Shown here: positions 33,894 through 41,578 of the stretch, one piece after another
How the letters are laid out: the number at the start of each line of letters is the position of its first letter
Numbering within the stretch: the stretch's first letter is position 1
From: an uncultured Mollicutes bacterium
GTDB lineage: Bacteria; Bacillota_I; Bacilli_A; RFN20; CAG-826
Reading direction: 5' to 3'
Length of the DNA stretch: 64,000 nt
NCBI GenBank assembly: GCA_900540365.1
Contig: UQFN01000002.1
Span: forward strand, 1-64,000
Notes under the pieces: model-generated
Databases searched by the model: none
Seen by the model: only the letters and a program-made list of their open reading frames with translations
What the model was told of the DNA's origin: nothing
Position numbers and translations under genes: made by a program

Positions 33894-34490
33894 ATGAATA
33901 ATAATTCACTTTTACCAGGACTTAGTTCCAAATCTAAGCAAACTTATGAGAAAATTTTAACTGTAGCAAGGACACAATTTTCAAAAACTGGTTATGAAAA
34001 CACTACTATTCAAATAATTGCTAAAAAATCTAAAGTGTCTGTTGGTTGCATTTATAAATATTTCCAAAGTAAAGAAGAGCTTTATCGTATCATTATTACA
34101 AATGAGCAAAAAAAAGTTAAAAATTTTATAAATCAACATATAACTTTTTGTGAATCTAGAATTGATAAGGAAATTGAAGGTTTACGTGCATGGCTTTTAT
34201 ATGTTGATCAAAATCCAAATGTATATAAATTAATTTGGGAAACTTTATTTTTTGATAAAGATTTATTTGATGAATACTACAATAATTTTGCTTCAGTTTA
34301 TGCAAAAGCTTTAGAAAAAAATAAAGATGAGATTTCAAATACTAACTATTTATTAGATGCATTTATGCTAATTGGCATATCCAACTTTTTAGGAGTAAAA
34401 CTTATTACTTCTTCTTATAATAAAAAAGATATTGATACAATTGTTGAAGCTTTTAGCGAAATATATAAAAATGGGTTTTTAAAAAAGTAA
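33894..34490 (+). CDS. TetR/AcrR family regulator, candidate controller of the acyl-CoA run
   Basis: A 198-residue TetR protein. The N-terminal HTH is ILTVARTQFSKTGYENTTIQ followed by IIAKKSKVSVGCIYKYFQSK (about 21-60), ending in the canonical YxYFxSKEEL. The C-terminal ligand domain has no assigned subfamily but contains LRAWLLYVDQNPNVYKLIWE, like fatty-acid-type TetR proteins. It is divergent from the 15-gene minus-strand run with a shared regulatory gap, so acyl-CoA is a reasonable ligand guess. The next gene starts 1 nt after its stop codon. Confidence 0.85.
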   Translation: MNNNSLLPGLSSKSKQTYEKILTVARTQFSKTGYENTTIQIIAKKSKVSVGCIYKYFQSKEELYRIIITNEQKKVKNFINQHITFCESRIDKEIEGLRAWLLYVDQNPNVYKLIWETLFFDKDLFDEYYNNFASVYAKALEKNKDEISNTNYLLDAFMLIGISNFLGVKLITSSYNKKDIDTIVEAFSEIYKNGFLKK

Positions 34491-34491
34491 T

Positions 34492-34863
34492 ATGAAAATT
34501 AATATTTATCCATTAACAAGTTCTTTACATGAAGAAAAAACTTTAGAAAGCGATACAAGCACATTATTAAAAAACTTAAATAAAGGAAGTAATCAATATA
34601 AAATTGTTTCTTCATTAGATAAACTTTATCAAAGTGATTTAAGTTTAGTTTTAGTTCGAACAGGAGGTAGTGAAGGATTATTTTTAAAAATAATTAATAA
34701 TTTAAAACCTCCGATTTATTTATTATCTTATGGTTATAATAATAGTCTAGCTGCTAGTATTGAAATTTTATCATATTTAAATTTGCATCATATCGATGGG
34801 CAAATTATTCATGGTTCATATAACGATATTAAAAAAGAGGTTAATAACATTTTAAAAAAATAA
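34492..34863 (+). CDS. N-terminal half of a split fucose-isomerase-fold-like protein
   Basis: A 123-residue protein with an alternating beta/alpha pattern (INIYPLTSSLHEE, LSLVLVRTGGSEGLFLKII, PIYLLSYGYNNSLAASIEIL), resembling the N1 domain of the L-fucose/L-arabinose isomerase family. It ends at TAA right after a run of seven As (34854-34860), and the next gene begins at the following ATG in another frame. Removing one A would fuse the two into one protein of about 407 residues. No domain match is certain; the idea rests on the fold pattern and the clearer match of its neighbour. Coupled to the TetR gene (TAATATG). Confidence 0.55.
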   Translation: MKINIYPLTSSLHEEKTLESDTSTLLKNLNKGSNQYKIVSSLDKLYQSDLSLVLVRTGGSEGLFLKIINNLKPPIYLLSYGYNNSLAASIEILSYLNLHHIDGQIIHGSYNDIKKEVNNILKK

Positions 34864-34864
34864 T

Positions 34865-35713
34865 ATGGAACGTTTAGGTGTTATTGGAAAACCATCCGAT
34901 TGGTTAATTGCTAGTAAAGTCAATTATCAAAATGTTAAAGATTTGTTTGATATTGAATTAATCGATATTGATATCAATGAATTAATATCTTTAGCTAATT
35001 CTTCAACTTCTCTTACTTTAAATCAAGAATTTGAAAATTTAAATTATAATAAAAATGAACTTAAAAAAGCTTACGCTATATATGTTGCTCTTTTAAAAAT
35101 TGTTGAAAAATATCAACTTAAAGGTTTAACAGTCCGCTGTTTTGATTTATTAAATACTTTACATTCAACGAGTTGTTTAGCTTTTGCTTTTTTAAATCGT
35201 GATAATATTGTCGCTACTTGTGAAGGAGATATTCCAAGTTTAATTACAATGTATTTAATTAATAAAATTACGAACAAACCTTCCTTTCAAGCTAACCCTG
35301 CTAAAATTAATTTAAAAGATAATGAGATTATTTTTGCTCATTGTACTTTACCTCTTTCAATGTGTGAATCTTTTACTCTAACTACTCATTTTGAAAGTAA
35401 AATTGGTGTAGCAATTAAAGGAAAATTAAAAAATTCTAAAGTAAGCATTCTTAAATTTAATAGTGACTTTACAAAACTTGTTTTTTTAAAGGGCACAATT
35501 ATTAAAAATTTGAACTCCAATAAATTATGTCGAACGCAAATATTAATAAAAATTGATAATCAATATGATTTAAATTATTTTCTTACTAAACCTTTAGGAA
35601 ATCATCATATAATTGTTTATGAAGATATAGAAAGTAAACTTTTAACCTATTTAAGGCAAAATAAAAAGTGCAAAATTTTGGAAATATTGGGTTTTAAAGG
35701 GGTTTTTCGTTAA
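34865..35713 (+). CDS. C-terminal part of a split fucose-isomerase-fold-like protein
   Basis: A 282-residue protein. It starts with GVIGKPSDWLIASKVNYQNV, as seen in the second Rossmann domain of fucose isomerase-like proteins. The segment CEGDIPSLITMYLINKITNK followed by PSFQANPAKINLKDNEIIFAHC strongly resembles the metal/substrate region of that family. Family enzymes isomerise aldoses and ketoses, but many members are unassigned. No Shine-Dalgarno precedes its ATG, so it depends on coupling or slippage from the upstream ORF. Why it is linked to a TetR and the acyl-CoA locus is unclear. Confidence 0.6.
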   Translation: MERLGVIGKPSDWLIASKVNYQNVKDLFDIELIDIDINELISLANSSTSLTLNQEFENLNYNKNELKKAYAIYVALLKIVEKYQLKGLTVRCFDLLNTLHSTSCLAFAFLNRDNIVATCEGDIPSLITMYLINKITNKPSFQANPAKINLKDNEIIFAHCTLPLSMCESFTLTTHFESKIGVAIKGKLKNSKVSILKFNSDFTKLVFLKGTIIKNLNSNKLCRTQILIKIDNQYDLNYFLTKPLGNHHIIVYEDIESKLLTYLRQNKKCKILEILGFKGVFR

Positions 35714-35880
35714 TTTTGCACTTTTTATTCAACTCTTCAAAATGTTTTTTTTGGAGTTAATAGACAAATATCTATTTATAGACATTTGACTATAATTAAT
35801 ATATAGTTAGATTAATTTTAAGATAACAACAAACTTAAAATGTTTGATTAATAATCGACACTTAATAGGAGGATGTCGAC
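35714..35880 (+). promoter_or_regulatory. Control region of the second TetR gene
   Basis: A 167-bp gap. An imperfect dyad centred on 35798 (ACTATA 35789-35794, TATAGT 35802-35807, 7-nt spacer) contains TATAAT and TTGACT and is a likely self-operator. Further down TCGACA (35855-35860) and TGTCGA (35874-35879) can form a hairpin that presents AGGAGG in its 13-nt loop right before the ATG at 35881. Two TAGACA words lie near 35761 and 35779. Confidence 0.5.
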
Positions 35881-36405
35881 ATGGATAGAAGAGTAGAAAA
35901 AACAAAAAGTGCAATTAAACATGAAGTCATTAATTCATTAAATACTAATGAAATCGAAAAAATTACTGTCAAATCGATTTGTGACAAAATTAATATCAAT
36001 CGATCAACTTTTTATTTGCATTATTCAACGATTAATGATGTTATAGATGAAATCGAAGATAATATAATTCAAGATATTTGTGCTTTTTGTAATAAAAATT
36101 ATGACACAATAACTTTAGTATATAATGTTGCTTTATATGTAAAAGATAATCTTAATACAATAAAACCTATGACTAAAAATATACGTGCTCATTTTTTTAA
36201 TCGTCTTTCAAAAAGCATTACTCCAATCTTACTTGATGCTTTACAAAGTGGTTCAAAAAGTCATATTAAGAATATTGATTATATTGTTCATTTTATTTTA
36301 GGTGGAAGTTTGCAAACTTTTAAAGTTTGGGTTGAAAACGATTGTAAAGAAAACGTTAATGCAATTATATTTGATTTCTTAAGAACTTTAAGAATTAAAT
36401 TATAA
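35881..36405 (+). CDS. TetR/AcrR family regulator (TetR_C_7-like)
   Basis: 174 residues. The N-terminal MDRRVEKTKSAIKHEVINSL then ITVKSICDKININRSTFYLH matches the subgroup of TetR proteins with the sequence AdInRsTFYxHY, common in Firmicutes. The C-terminal part (FILGGSLQTFKVWVENDCKE) fits the associated domain type. Target genes are unknown; its own promoter carries a dyad, so autoregulation is likely. It ends just before a strong terminator and is separate from the TetR at 33894. Confidence 0.85.
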   Translation: MDRRVEKTKSAIKHEVINSLNTNEIEKITVKSICDKININRSTFYLHYSTINDVIDEIEDNIIQDICAFCNKNYDTITLVYNVALYVKDNLNTIKPMTKNIRAHFFNRLSKSITPILLDALQSGSKSHIKNIDYIVHFILGGSLQTFKVWVENDCKENVNAIIFDFLRTLRIKL

Positions 36406-36409
36406 AAAA

Positions 36410-36440
36410 ATGTGGCAATTGCCACATATTTTTTTATTTT
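36410..36440. terminator. Intrinsic terminator after the second TetR gene
   Basis: ATGTGGCAATTGCCACAT (36410-36427) is a perfect 18-bp palindrome followed by ATTTTTTTATTTT. The A-run before the stem (36404-36410) would act as a U-run on the other strand, so it may also end transcripts coming from pyrG/tRNA. Confidence 0.8.
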
Positions 36441-36515
36441 GGTGGACCAGGCGGAAGTCGAATCCGTTACCTTCTCAATGCGAATGAGATGCTCTACCAG
36501 TTGAGCTACTGGCCC
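36440..36515 (-). tRNA. tRNA-Ala (anticodon CGC)
   Basis: 76 nt with CCA encoded. Acceptor GGGCCAG/CTGGTCC contains the G3-U70 wobble that identifies alanine tRNA, the D-arm is GCTC-AACTGGTA-GAGC and the anticodon arm TCTCA-TTCGCAT-TGAGA gives CGC. The T-arm ACGGA-TTCGACT-TCCGC has an A-C mismatch at 49-65 and A-U at the normally G-C 53-61 pair. It lies 5 bp downstream of pyrG on the same strand. A CGC anticodon reading GCG is surprising in so AT-rich a genome. Confidence 0.88.
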
Positions 36516-36519
36516 ATTA

Positions 36520-38133
36520 TCAATCAAGACTTGCCTTAATTAAACCTTTAAATAATGGATGAGGTTGTAAAGGACGAGATTGAAATTCTGGATGGAACTG
36601 ACAAGCAATGAAGTATTTATTACTTGGTAATTCAATAATTTCACATAAATTTGTTTGAGGATTAATTCCACTAAAAACAACTCCTGCTTCTTCAAATTCC
36701 TTTTTATATTGATTATTAAATTCATAACGATGTCTATGACGTTCTTTAATGTCTTCTTTTTCATATAAAGAATAAGCTAAAGTGTCTTTTAAAATATGAC
36801 AATCATATTCTCCAAGACGCATTGTTCCTCCTAACTTAATTCCTTTATATTGATTTGGTAAATAATCAATAATTTTATGAGTAGTATTTGCATCAAATTC
36901 ACTACTATTTGCATCTTGATAATTTAATACATTACGAGCAATTTCAATTAAGGATAATTGCATACCAAGACATAAACCTAAAAATGGGATGTTATTAATT
37001 CTAGCATAATTGATAGCTTTAATTTTCCCTTCAACACCACGATTTCCGAAACCTCCAGGAACAATTATTCCTTTGCAATCTTTAAAAACTTCATCTAGAT
37101 GAACATTTTCATCTTCTAATAACTCACTATCAATCCATTTAACATTAATCTTAGTATTATAAAAATATCCAGCATATTTTAAAGATTCATAAACGCTCAA
37201 ATAAGCATCATGAAGTTGAACATATTTACCAACTAAAGCGATATTAACTTCATTTTTCAAATTTCTAATTACACGAATTAATTCGTTCCAGTCGCTCATT
37301 TCAGCTTTTTCTTTACAATTTAAATTTAAATGTTTAACAATTAAATCATCTAAATGTTGTTTTTCAAGATTTAAAGCAACTTCATAAACAATATCGACAT
37401 CTTTAACAGTAATTACTGCATCATCATTTACGTTACAAAATAAAGCTACTTTTTGTTTACTAGCTTTATCAATATTTTTACTACATCTTAATAAAATTGC
37501 ATCTGGTTGAATCCCTAAACCAGTTAATTCTTTTACACTATGTTGAGTAGGTTTAGTTTTAATTTCTCCGCTAGTTTCTAAATAAGGAACTAAAGTATTA
37601 TGCATGAAAAAAGTATTTTCATATCCAAGATCACGACGTAATTGACGAATTGCTTCTAAGAAAGGTAAAGATTCAATATCCCCAACTGTTCCTCCTATTT
37701 CTACAATACAAACATCGGTATCACCTTTAGCATTAAAACCATCAATTAAGCGTTTTTTAATTTCGTTAGTAATATGAGGAATAATTTGTACAGTAGCTCC
37801 TAAATATTCCCCTTTTCTTTCTTTATCTAAGACAGCTTGATATATTTTTCCACTAGTAATACTACTTTCTTTAGTTAAACTTGTATTAATTATTCTTTCA
37901 TAATGACCTAAATCTAAATCGGTTTCACATCCATCTTTAGTAACAAAAACTTCACCATGCTGATAAGGTGACATTGTTCCAGGATCAACATTTAAATATG
38001 GATCTAATTTTATTGAAAAAATATTTAATCCACGACGTTTTAATAATCTACCAATACTAGCAGCACTAATCCCTTTTCCTAAACTTGAAACGACTCCACC
38101 AGTGACAAATATAAATTTAGCCTTAGTTTTCAT
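36520..38133 (-). CDS. pyrG: CTP synthase
   Basis: A 537-residue two-domain enzyme converting UTP to CTP with glutamine. The N-terminal synthetase has [20 protein letters not shown] (10-29), then [20 protein letters not shown] and [12 protein letters not shown]. The C-terminal class I glutaminase has [11 protein letters not shown], the nucleophile Cys in FLGLCLGMQ and the His/Glu pair in [11 protein letters not shown]. It ends in TGA followed directly by TAA, one of the few TGA stops here. The tRNA-Ala follows after 5 bp. Confidence 0.97.
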   Translation of the reverse strand: MKTKAKFIFVTGGVVSSLGKGISAASIGRLLKRRGLNIFSIKLDPYLNVDPGTMSPYQHGEVFVTKDGCETDLDLGHYERIINTSLTKESSITSGKIYQAVLDKERKGEYLGATVQIIPHITNEIKKRLIDGFNAKGDTDVCIVEIGGTVGDIESLPFLEAIRQLRRDLGYENTFFMHNTLVPYLETSGEIKTKPTQHSVKELTGLGIQPDAILLRCSKNIDKASKQKVALFCNVNDDAVITVKDVDIVYEVALNLEKQHLDDLIVKHLNLNCKEKAEMSDWNELIRVIRNLKNEVNIALVGKYVQLHDAYLSVYESLKYAGYFYNTKINVKWIDSELLEDENVHLDEVFKDCKGIIVPGGFGNRGVEGKIKAINYARINNIPFLGLCLGMQLSLIEIARNVLNYQDANSSEFDANTTHKIIDYLPNQYKGIKLGGTMRLGEYDCHILKDTLAYSLYEKEDIKERHRHRYEFNNQYKKEFEEAGVVFSGINPQTNLCEIIELPSNKYFIACQFHPEFQSRPLQPHPLFKGLIKASLD

Positions 38134-38231
38134 AAAAATACCTATATATAAACTTTATTTATTGTAAATTATTTATGCTTTTTTAGCACTAAAAACTTCA
38201 TAAAATATTTTAATTTGAAAGATAAATATTT

Positions 38232-38243
38232 TATAATTTTTTC
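38232..38243 (+). promoter_or_regulatory. rqcH -10 box, leaderless arrangement
   Basis: TATAAT at 38232-38237 is followed by 6 nt and the ATG at 38244, with no Shine-Dalgarno. The 110-bp divergent gap to pyrG holds no other clear signal apart from TTGAAA at 38215-38220, whose spacing (11 nt) is too short for a normal -35 box. Confidence 0.45.
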
Positions 38244-39617
38244 ATGAATATTATTGAATATTTAAAGTTAAATAAAGAAGACATCGAATCTAAATTTAAA
38301 AATTCTTTTGTCAGTAAAGTTTATATGCCGACAAAAGTTGATTTAGTTTTATCTTTTTCAAGAAGTAAACCTTATAGTTTAGTTTTAAGTTTAAATTCTT
38401 TATTTCCTTTTGTTAAAACTTGTGAATATAAAAATAACTTTTCAATACCTAATCCATTTTTAAATAAAGTAAAGTCACGTTTATTAAATTCATATTTAGA
38501 AAGTGTTGAAATATTAAATGATGATCATATTATTTCTTTAAACTTTATTAAAGTTAATGATACATATGATCGAAGTTATTTTTCTTTAATTTTTGAAATA
38601 TTTAAGGCAAATGCAAATCTAATTTTTGTTTCTGAAAATAAAATTATTGATGCTTTTCGTTTTAGAGGTTTAGATAGTAAACATCCAATTTTAAATGGAA
38701 TAACTTATGTTTATCCTTCTAAGTCTATAATCAGTAAGGAATTTAGAGAAGAAAATTTAATTAATAATTATTTAAATAATTTAGAAAAATCTTATTTTAA
38801 AGAAAAATATGGATCGATTGTAAGTTCAATTCGTCGAAAAATAAAATCTTTAAATGTTAAACTTGAAAAACTTAATTTAGAGAAAAATAATGATTTAGAA
38901 CATTTAGTTTATAAAGACTATGGAGACTTTATATTATCAAATTTAGATAATATTTCTAAGGGAGATAAATCATTTAATTACTTAAATAAAGAAATTAAAT
39001 TAAAAGAAAATTTTACTCCAATTGAAAATTCTCAATATTTTTATAAACAATACAAGAAAGCTAAAACTAGTTTAAATTTAATTGATCAATATATTTCTTC
39101 AACATTGATGGAAATAAATTATTTAACTAGTATTTTAGAAATGTCTTTTAATTATAATGAAGATGATTATATCGAATTACTTGAGGAGCTTGAAAGTTCA
39201 AATTTAATAAAAGTTAAAATTAAAAAACCTCAAATTAAACAAAAAAAGTCTGCAGAACCTTATTATTTTTTAAAAAACAATGTTAAAATTGGGTTTGGTA
39301 AAAATGCAAAACAAAACAATAATTTAACTTTTAAATATGCTAAAAATAACAATTATTTTCTTCATATTAAAGATGGTAGTGGAGCACATGTTGTTATTTT
39401 TGATGAAGCTCCAGATAATGAAATAATACAATGCGCTTGTGAACTTGCTTTATACTTATCAAATCGAAATGATGGAGATGTTTATTTTACAAAAATTAAA
39501 AATGTCAAAAAAACTTCTACTCTTGGTTTAGTTAACCTTTTAAAATATGAAACATATCATATTAATAAATTTAAAAATGATTTTAATTTAATTTTAAAAG
39601 AAGCTAATCGTTTTTAG
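38244..39617 (+). CDS. rqcH: NFACT/RqcH-like ribosome quality control protein, divergent
   Basis: 457 residues against about 570 for B. subtilis RqcH. The order is NFACT-N (about 1-185), a coiled coil (about 195-320) and NFACT-R near 340-440 (FLKNNVKIGFGKNAKQNN, LHIKDGSGAHVVI). RqcH adds Ala tails to nascent chains on stalled 50S subunits. The helix-hairpin-helix region appears shortened or absent, and the DR motif needed for tRNA handling reads D94-H95 (ILNDDHIISL) instead of Asp-Arg. It is an RqcH family member with possibly altered tailing. TATAAT at 38232-38237 lies 6 nt before the ATG (leaderless). Confidence 0.78.
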   Translation: MNIIEYLKLNKEDIESKFKNSFVSKVYMPTKVDLVLSFSRSKPYSLVLSLNSLFPFVKTCEYKNNFSIPNPFLNKVKSRLLNSYLESVEILNDDHIISLNFIKVNDTYDRSYFSLIFEIFKANANLIFVSENKIIDAFRFRGLDSKHPILNGITYVYPSKSIISKEFREENLINNYLNNLEKSYFKEKYGSIVSSIRRKIKSLNVKLEKLNLEKNNDLEHLVYKDYGDFILSNLDNISKGDKSFNYLNKEIKLKENFTPIENSQYFYKQYKKAKTSLNLIDQYISSTLMEINYLTSILEMSFNYNEDDYIELLEELESSNLIKVKIKKPQIKQKKSAEPYYFLKNNVKIGFGKNAKQNNNLTFKYAKNNNYFLHIKDGSGAHVVIFDEAPDNEIIQCACELALYLSNRNDGDVYFTKIKNVKKTSTLGLVNLLKYETYHINKFKNDFNLILKEANRF

Positions 39618-40128
39618 TTTCATTAAATAAAAAATCTTCACCTTTAATTTCTTCTCTAGTCGCTAGAGAATAAAATTTCCTTTGGCGTAAAGCTTCATAA
39701 ACAACTAATGCCACACAATTACTTAAATTTAAACTTCTTGCACTCATAACCATAGGAATACGTATAGTTTTATTATAATTTTCTCTTAAAATATCATGAG
39801 GAATACCACTACTTTCTTTGCCAAACATGAAAACAATATCTTCTAAAACATTAGAATAATCATTATTCGAGTAAACGTTCGTGCTATATCGAGTTACATA
39901 ATAAATTTTTTTATTTTTAAAGTCTTTTTTAAATTCTTCATAAGTTTCATAATATTTAAAACTCAACTCATCTATATAATCCATTCCAGCTCTTAATAAG
40001 CTTTTATCATCAAATTTAAATGTTAATGGACCAATAATAATTAATTTAGTTTCAGTAGCACTACATGTTCTCATAATGTTACCAACATTAGAAGGTTTTT
40101 CTGGTTGATATAAAACTACATAAATCAT
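39604..40128 (-). CDS. trmL: tRNA (cytidine/uridine-2'-O-)-methyltransferase
   Basis: A SPOUT-family methyltransferase for the wobble ribose of tRNA-Leu. The 174-residue protein has VLYQPEKPSNVGNIMRTC (6-23), the knot elements FMFGKESSGIPHDIL (about 109-123) and RIPMVMSARSLNLSNCVALV (about 133-152) with the usual Arg-Ser-Leu-Asn-Leu-Ser. Slightly longer than E. coli TrmL (157). Its 3' end overlaps rqcH by 14 bp. The start has a TATGAT box 6 nt upstream and no Shine-Dalgarno. Confidence 0.92.
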   Translation of the reverse strand: MIYVVLYQPEKPSNVGNIMRTCSATETKLIIIGPLTFKFDDKSLLRAGMDYIDELSFKYYETYEEFKKDFKNKKIYYVTRYSTNVYSNNDYSNVLEDIVFMFGKESSGIPHDILRENYNKTIRIPMVMSARSLNLSNCVALVVYEALRQRKFYSLATREEIKGEDFLFNETKND

Positions 40129-40176
40129 AAAAAAATCATATCATAAATTAATGAATTTAGTGTATTATAATTAAAT
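40129..40176. promoter_or_regulatory. 48-bp divergent trmL/choline-kinase-like promoter region
   Basis: Minus-strand TATGAT (40135-40140) lies 6 nt from the trmL ATG and plus-strand TATAAT (40166-40171) lies 5 nt from the other ATG. With only 48 bp between two start codons there is no room for 5' leaders, which strongly supports leaderless transcription of both genes. Confidence 0.6.
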
Positions 40177-41010
40177 ATGAAACAAAAAATCAAAAGCATA
40201 TTTACAAGTGCAACACAAAAAGAAATCCGCTCAAGTCAAATTATTGAGAACGGATTTTGTAATGAAAATTACAACATCAATGATGCTTTTGTTTTAAGGA
40301 TTCCAAAAGATAACGCAGATGAAACACTTAATTATAAACATGAAAATATTGTTTATAAAACTATCGAACCTTTAAAAATTTCGGAAAAAGTAGTCTATTT
40401 TGATGAAAATACTGGAATTAAAATTTCAAAATTTGTTCATAATGCTAGACAATATAAAACTACTCCTACTAATGAACAAATAACTTATTTAGCTAAAACA
40501 TTAAAAAAATTACACTCTAGCAAATTAAAAGTTCCTTTTGGATATCAAATGTTTTATCGCCTTTCAATTTATAAAAAAAATTTATTTGAAGATGAATATA
40601 TCGATACTAAAATTGAAAAACAAATTATTAAAGATATTCAAAAAATATTTGCAAAAGACGAAATGGTTCTTTGCCATAATGATTTAGTTCAAAATAATTT
40701 GTTATTTAAATTTAATGGACTAACATTAATTGATCGGGAATATTCTGGAATGAATAACTTTTATTTTGATTTAGCTAGTTTTATAAGTGAAAATAATTTA
40801 AATGATGAACAAAAAGAATTTTTCTTATCAAAATATTTTGGAGCAAAATTAAATGATTTAAAAAGAAAAAAAGTTAATATTTTCATTAACTTTTTAGACT
40901 TATTATTTTATTATTGGGGACTATATTATTATCGTAAAAGAGGCGATATAATCTATAAAAAAATTGCTCTAGAAAAATTAGAACACATTAAAGTTAATTT
41001 TCCAAATTAA
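40177..41010 (+). CDS. Choline/ethanolamine kinase-like phosphotransferase
   Basis: A 277-residue protein-kinase-like fold enzyme of the APH/choline kinase group. The Brenner motif is VLCHNDLVQNNLLFK (about 167-181) and the choline kinase motif LTLIDREYSGMNNFYFDLASF (about 187-207) carries the DFG-like Asp and the DLA segment. An N-terminal VLRIPK Lys would bind ATP. The family phosphorylates choline, ethanolamine or related small alcohols; the substrate is not certain. It converges on the second pyrophosphatase with a 4-bp overlap. No licD or licC genes are in the window. Confidence 0.78.
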   Translation: MKQKIKSIFTSATQKEIRSSQIIENGFCNENYNINDAFVLRIPKDNADETLNYKHENIVYKTIEPLKISEKVVYFDENTGIKISKFVHNARQYKTTPTNEQITYLAKTLKKLHSSKLKVPFGYQMFYRLSIYKKNLFEDEYIDTKIEKQIIKDIQKIFAKDEMVLCHNDLVQNNLLFKFNGLTLIDREYSGMNNFYFDLASFISENNLNDEQKEFFLSKYFGAKLNDLKRKKVNIFINFLDLLFYYWGLYYYRKRGDIIYKKIALEKLEHIKVNFPN

Positions 41011-41534
41011 CTTTTTTTATATTGTTCTACACACTTTTTAATTACTTCACTTGCAAATTCTTTACCAATCATATTACCAATTTTAGTGGATTTATTTTCT
41101 AGTAATTTATAAACCTGGAAAAAGTGTTGAATTTCATCACTAATGTGATTTGGTAATTCAGAAATATCATTAAAATTATTATAAAAAGGATCGTTTAAAC
41201 AAACTGCCATAAGTTTATAATCAATTAATCCACCGTCAATCATTTCTAATACTCCAATTGCCTTACATTCGACAGTGGATAAAGGCACAATTGGCTCACT
41301 AGAAATAATTAAAACATCTAATGGGTCTCCATCATCATCAAGAGTTAATGGAATAAATCCATAATTATGAGGATAGTGAGTTGATGTATATAAAATACGA
41401 TCAAGTTTTAAAAGACCGGTTTCGCGATCATACTCATATTTATTTTTACTTCCTTTTGATATTTCAACAATTGCAGTAAATTTATCTACATTTAATTCTT
41501 TATTTTTAAATTTTTCAAATAAACTATCTTTCAT
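41007..41534 (-). CDS. ppa: Inorganic pyrophosphatase, family I (copy 2)
   Basis: 175 residues with the same signature blocks as the copy at 17420-17998: VEISKGSKNKYEYDRETGLL, STHYPHNYGFIPLTL, DDDGDPLDVLIISSEPIVP and the Lys-rich active site end. The metal-binding Asp cluster is intact, so both copies should be active. It lacks the N-terminal extension and acidic tail of copy 1. It lies 40 bp after the ATP-grasp gene, with a copy of the interspersed repeat in between. RBS AGAGAGG is upstream. Confidence 0.93.
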   Translation of the reverse strand: MKDSLFEKFKNKELNVDKFTAIVEISKGSKNKYEYDRETGLLKLDRILYTSTHYPHNYGFIPLTLDDDGDPLDVLIISSEPIVPLSTVECKAIGVLEMIDGGLIDYKLMAVCLNDPFYNNFNDISELPNHISDEIQHFFQVYKLLENKSTKIGNMIGKEFASEVIKKCVEQYKKS

Positions 41535-41553
41535 AAAAACCTCTCTTTTTGAT

Positions 41554-41578
41554 TAAAAACCTTGCAAAACTAAACTAT
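41554..41578 (-). repeat. Interspersed intergenic repeat, copy 2
   Basis: Identical over 25 nt to 621-645 and in the same strand relative to the downstream gene. It overlaps the stop codon of the ATP-grasp gene and ends about 19 nt before the pyrophosphatase start. Core: AGTTTTGCAAGGTTTTTA. Confidence 0.75.

Noticed and set aside
36288..36527. Open frame with GPVAQLVEH-like peptide antisense to the TetR end and tRNA
   Set aside because: This peptide is the well-known false translation of a tRNA gene; the tRNA-Ala and terminator explain the DNA.
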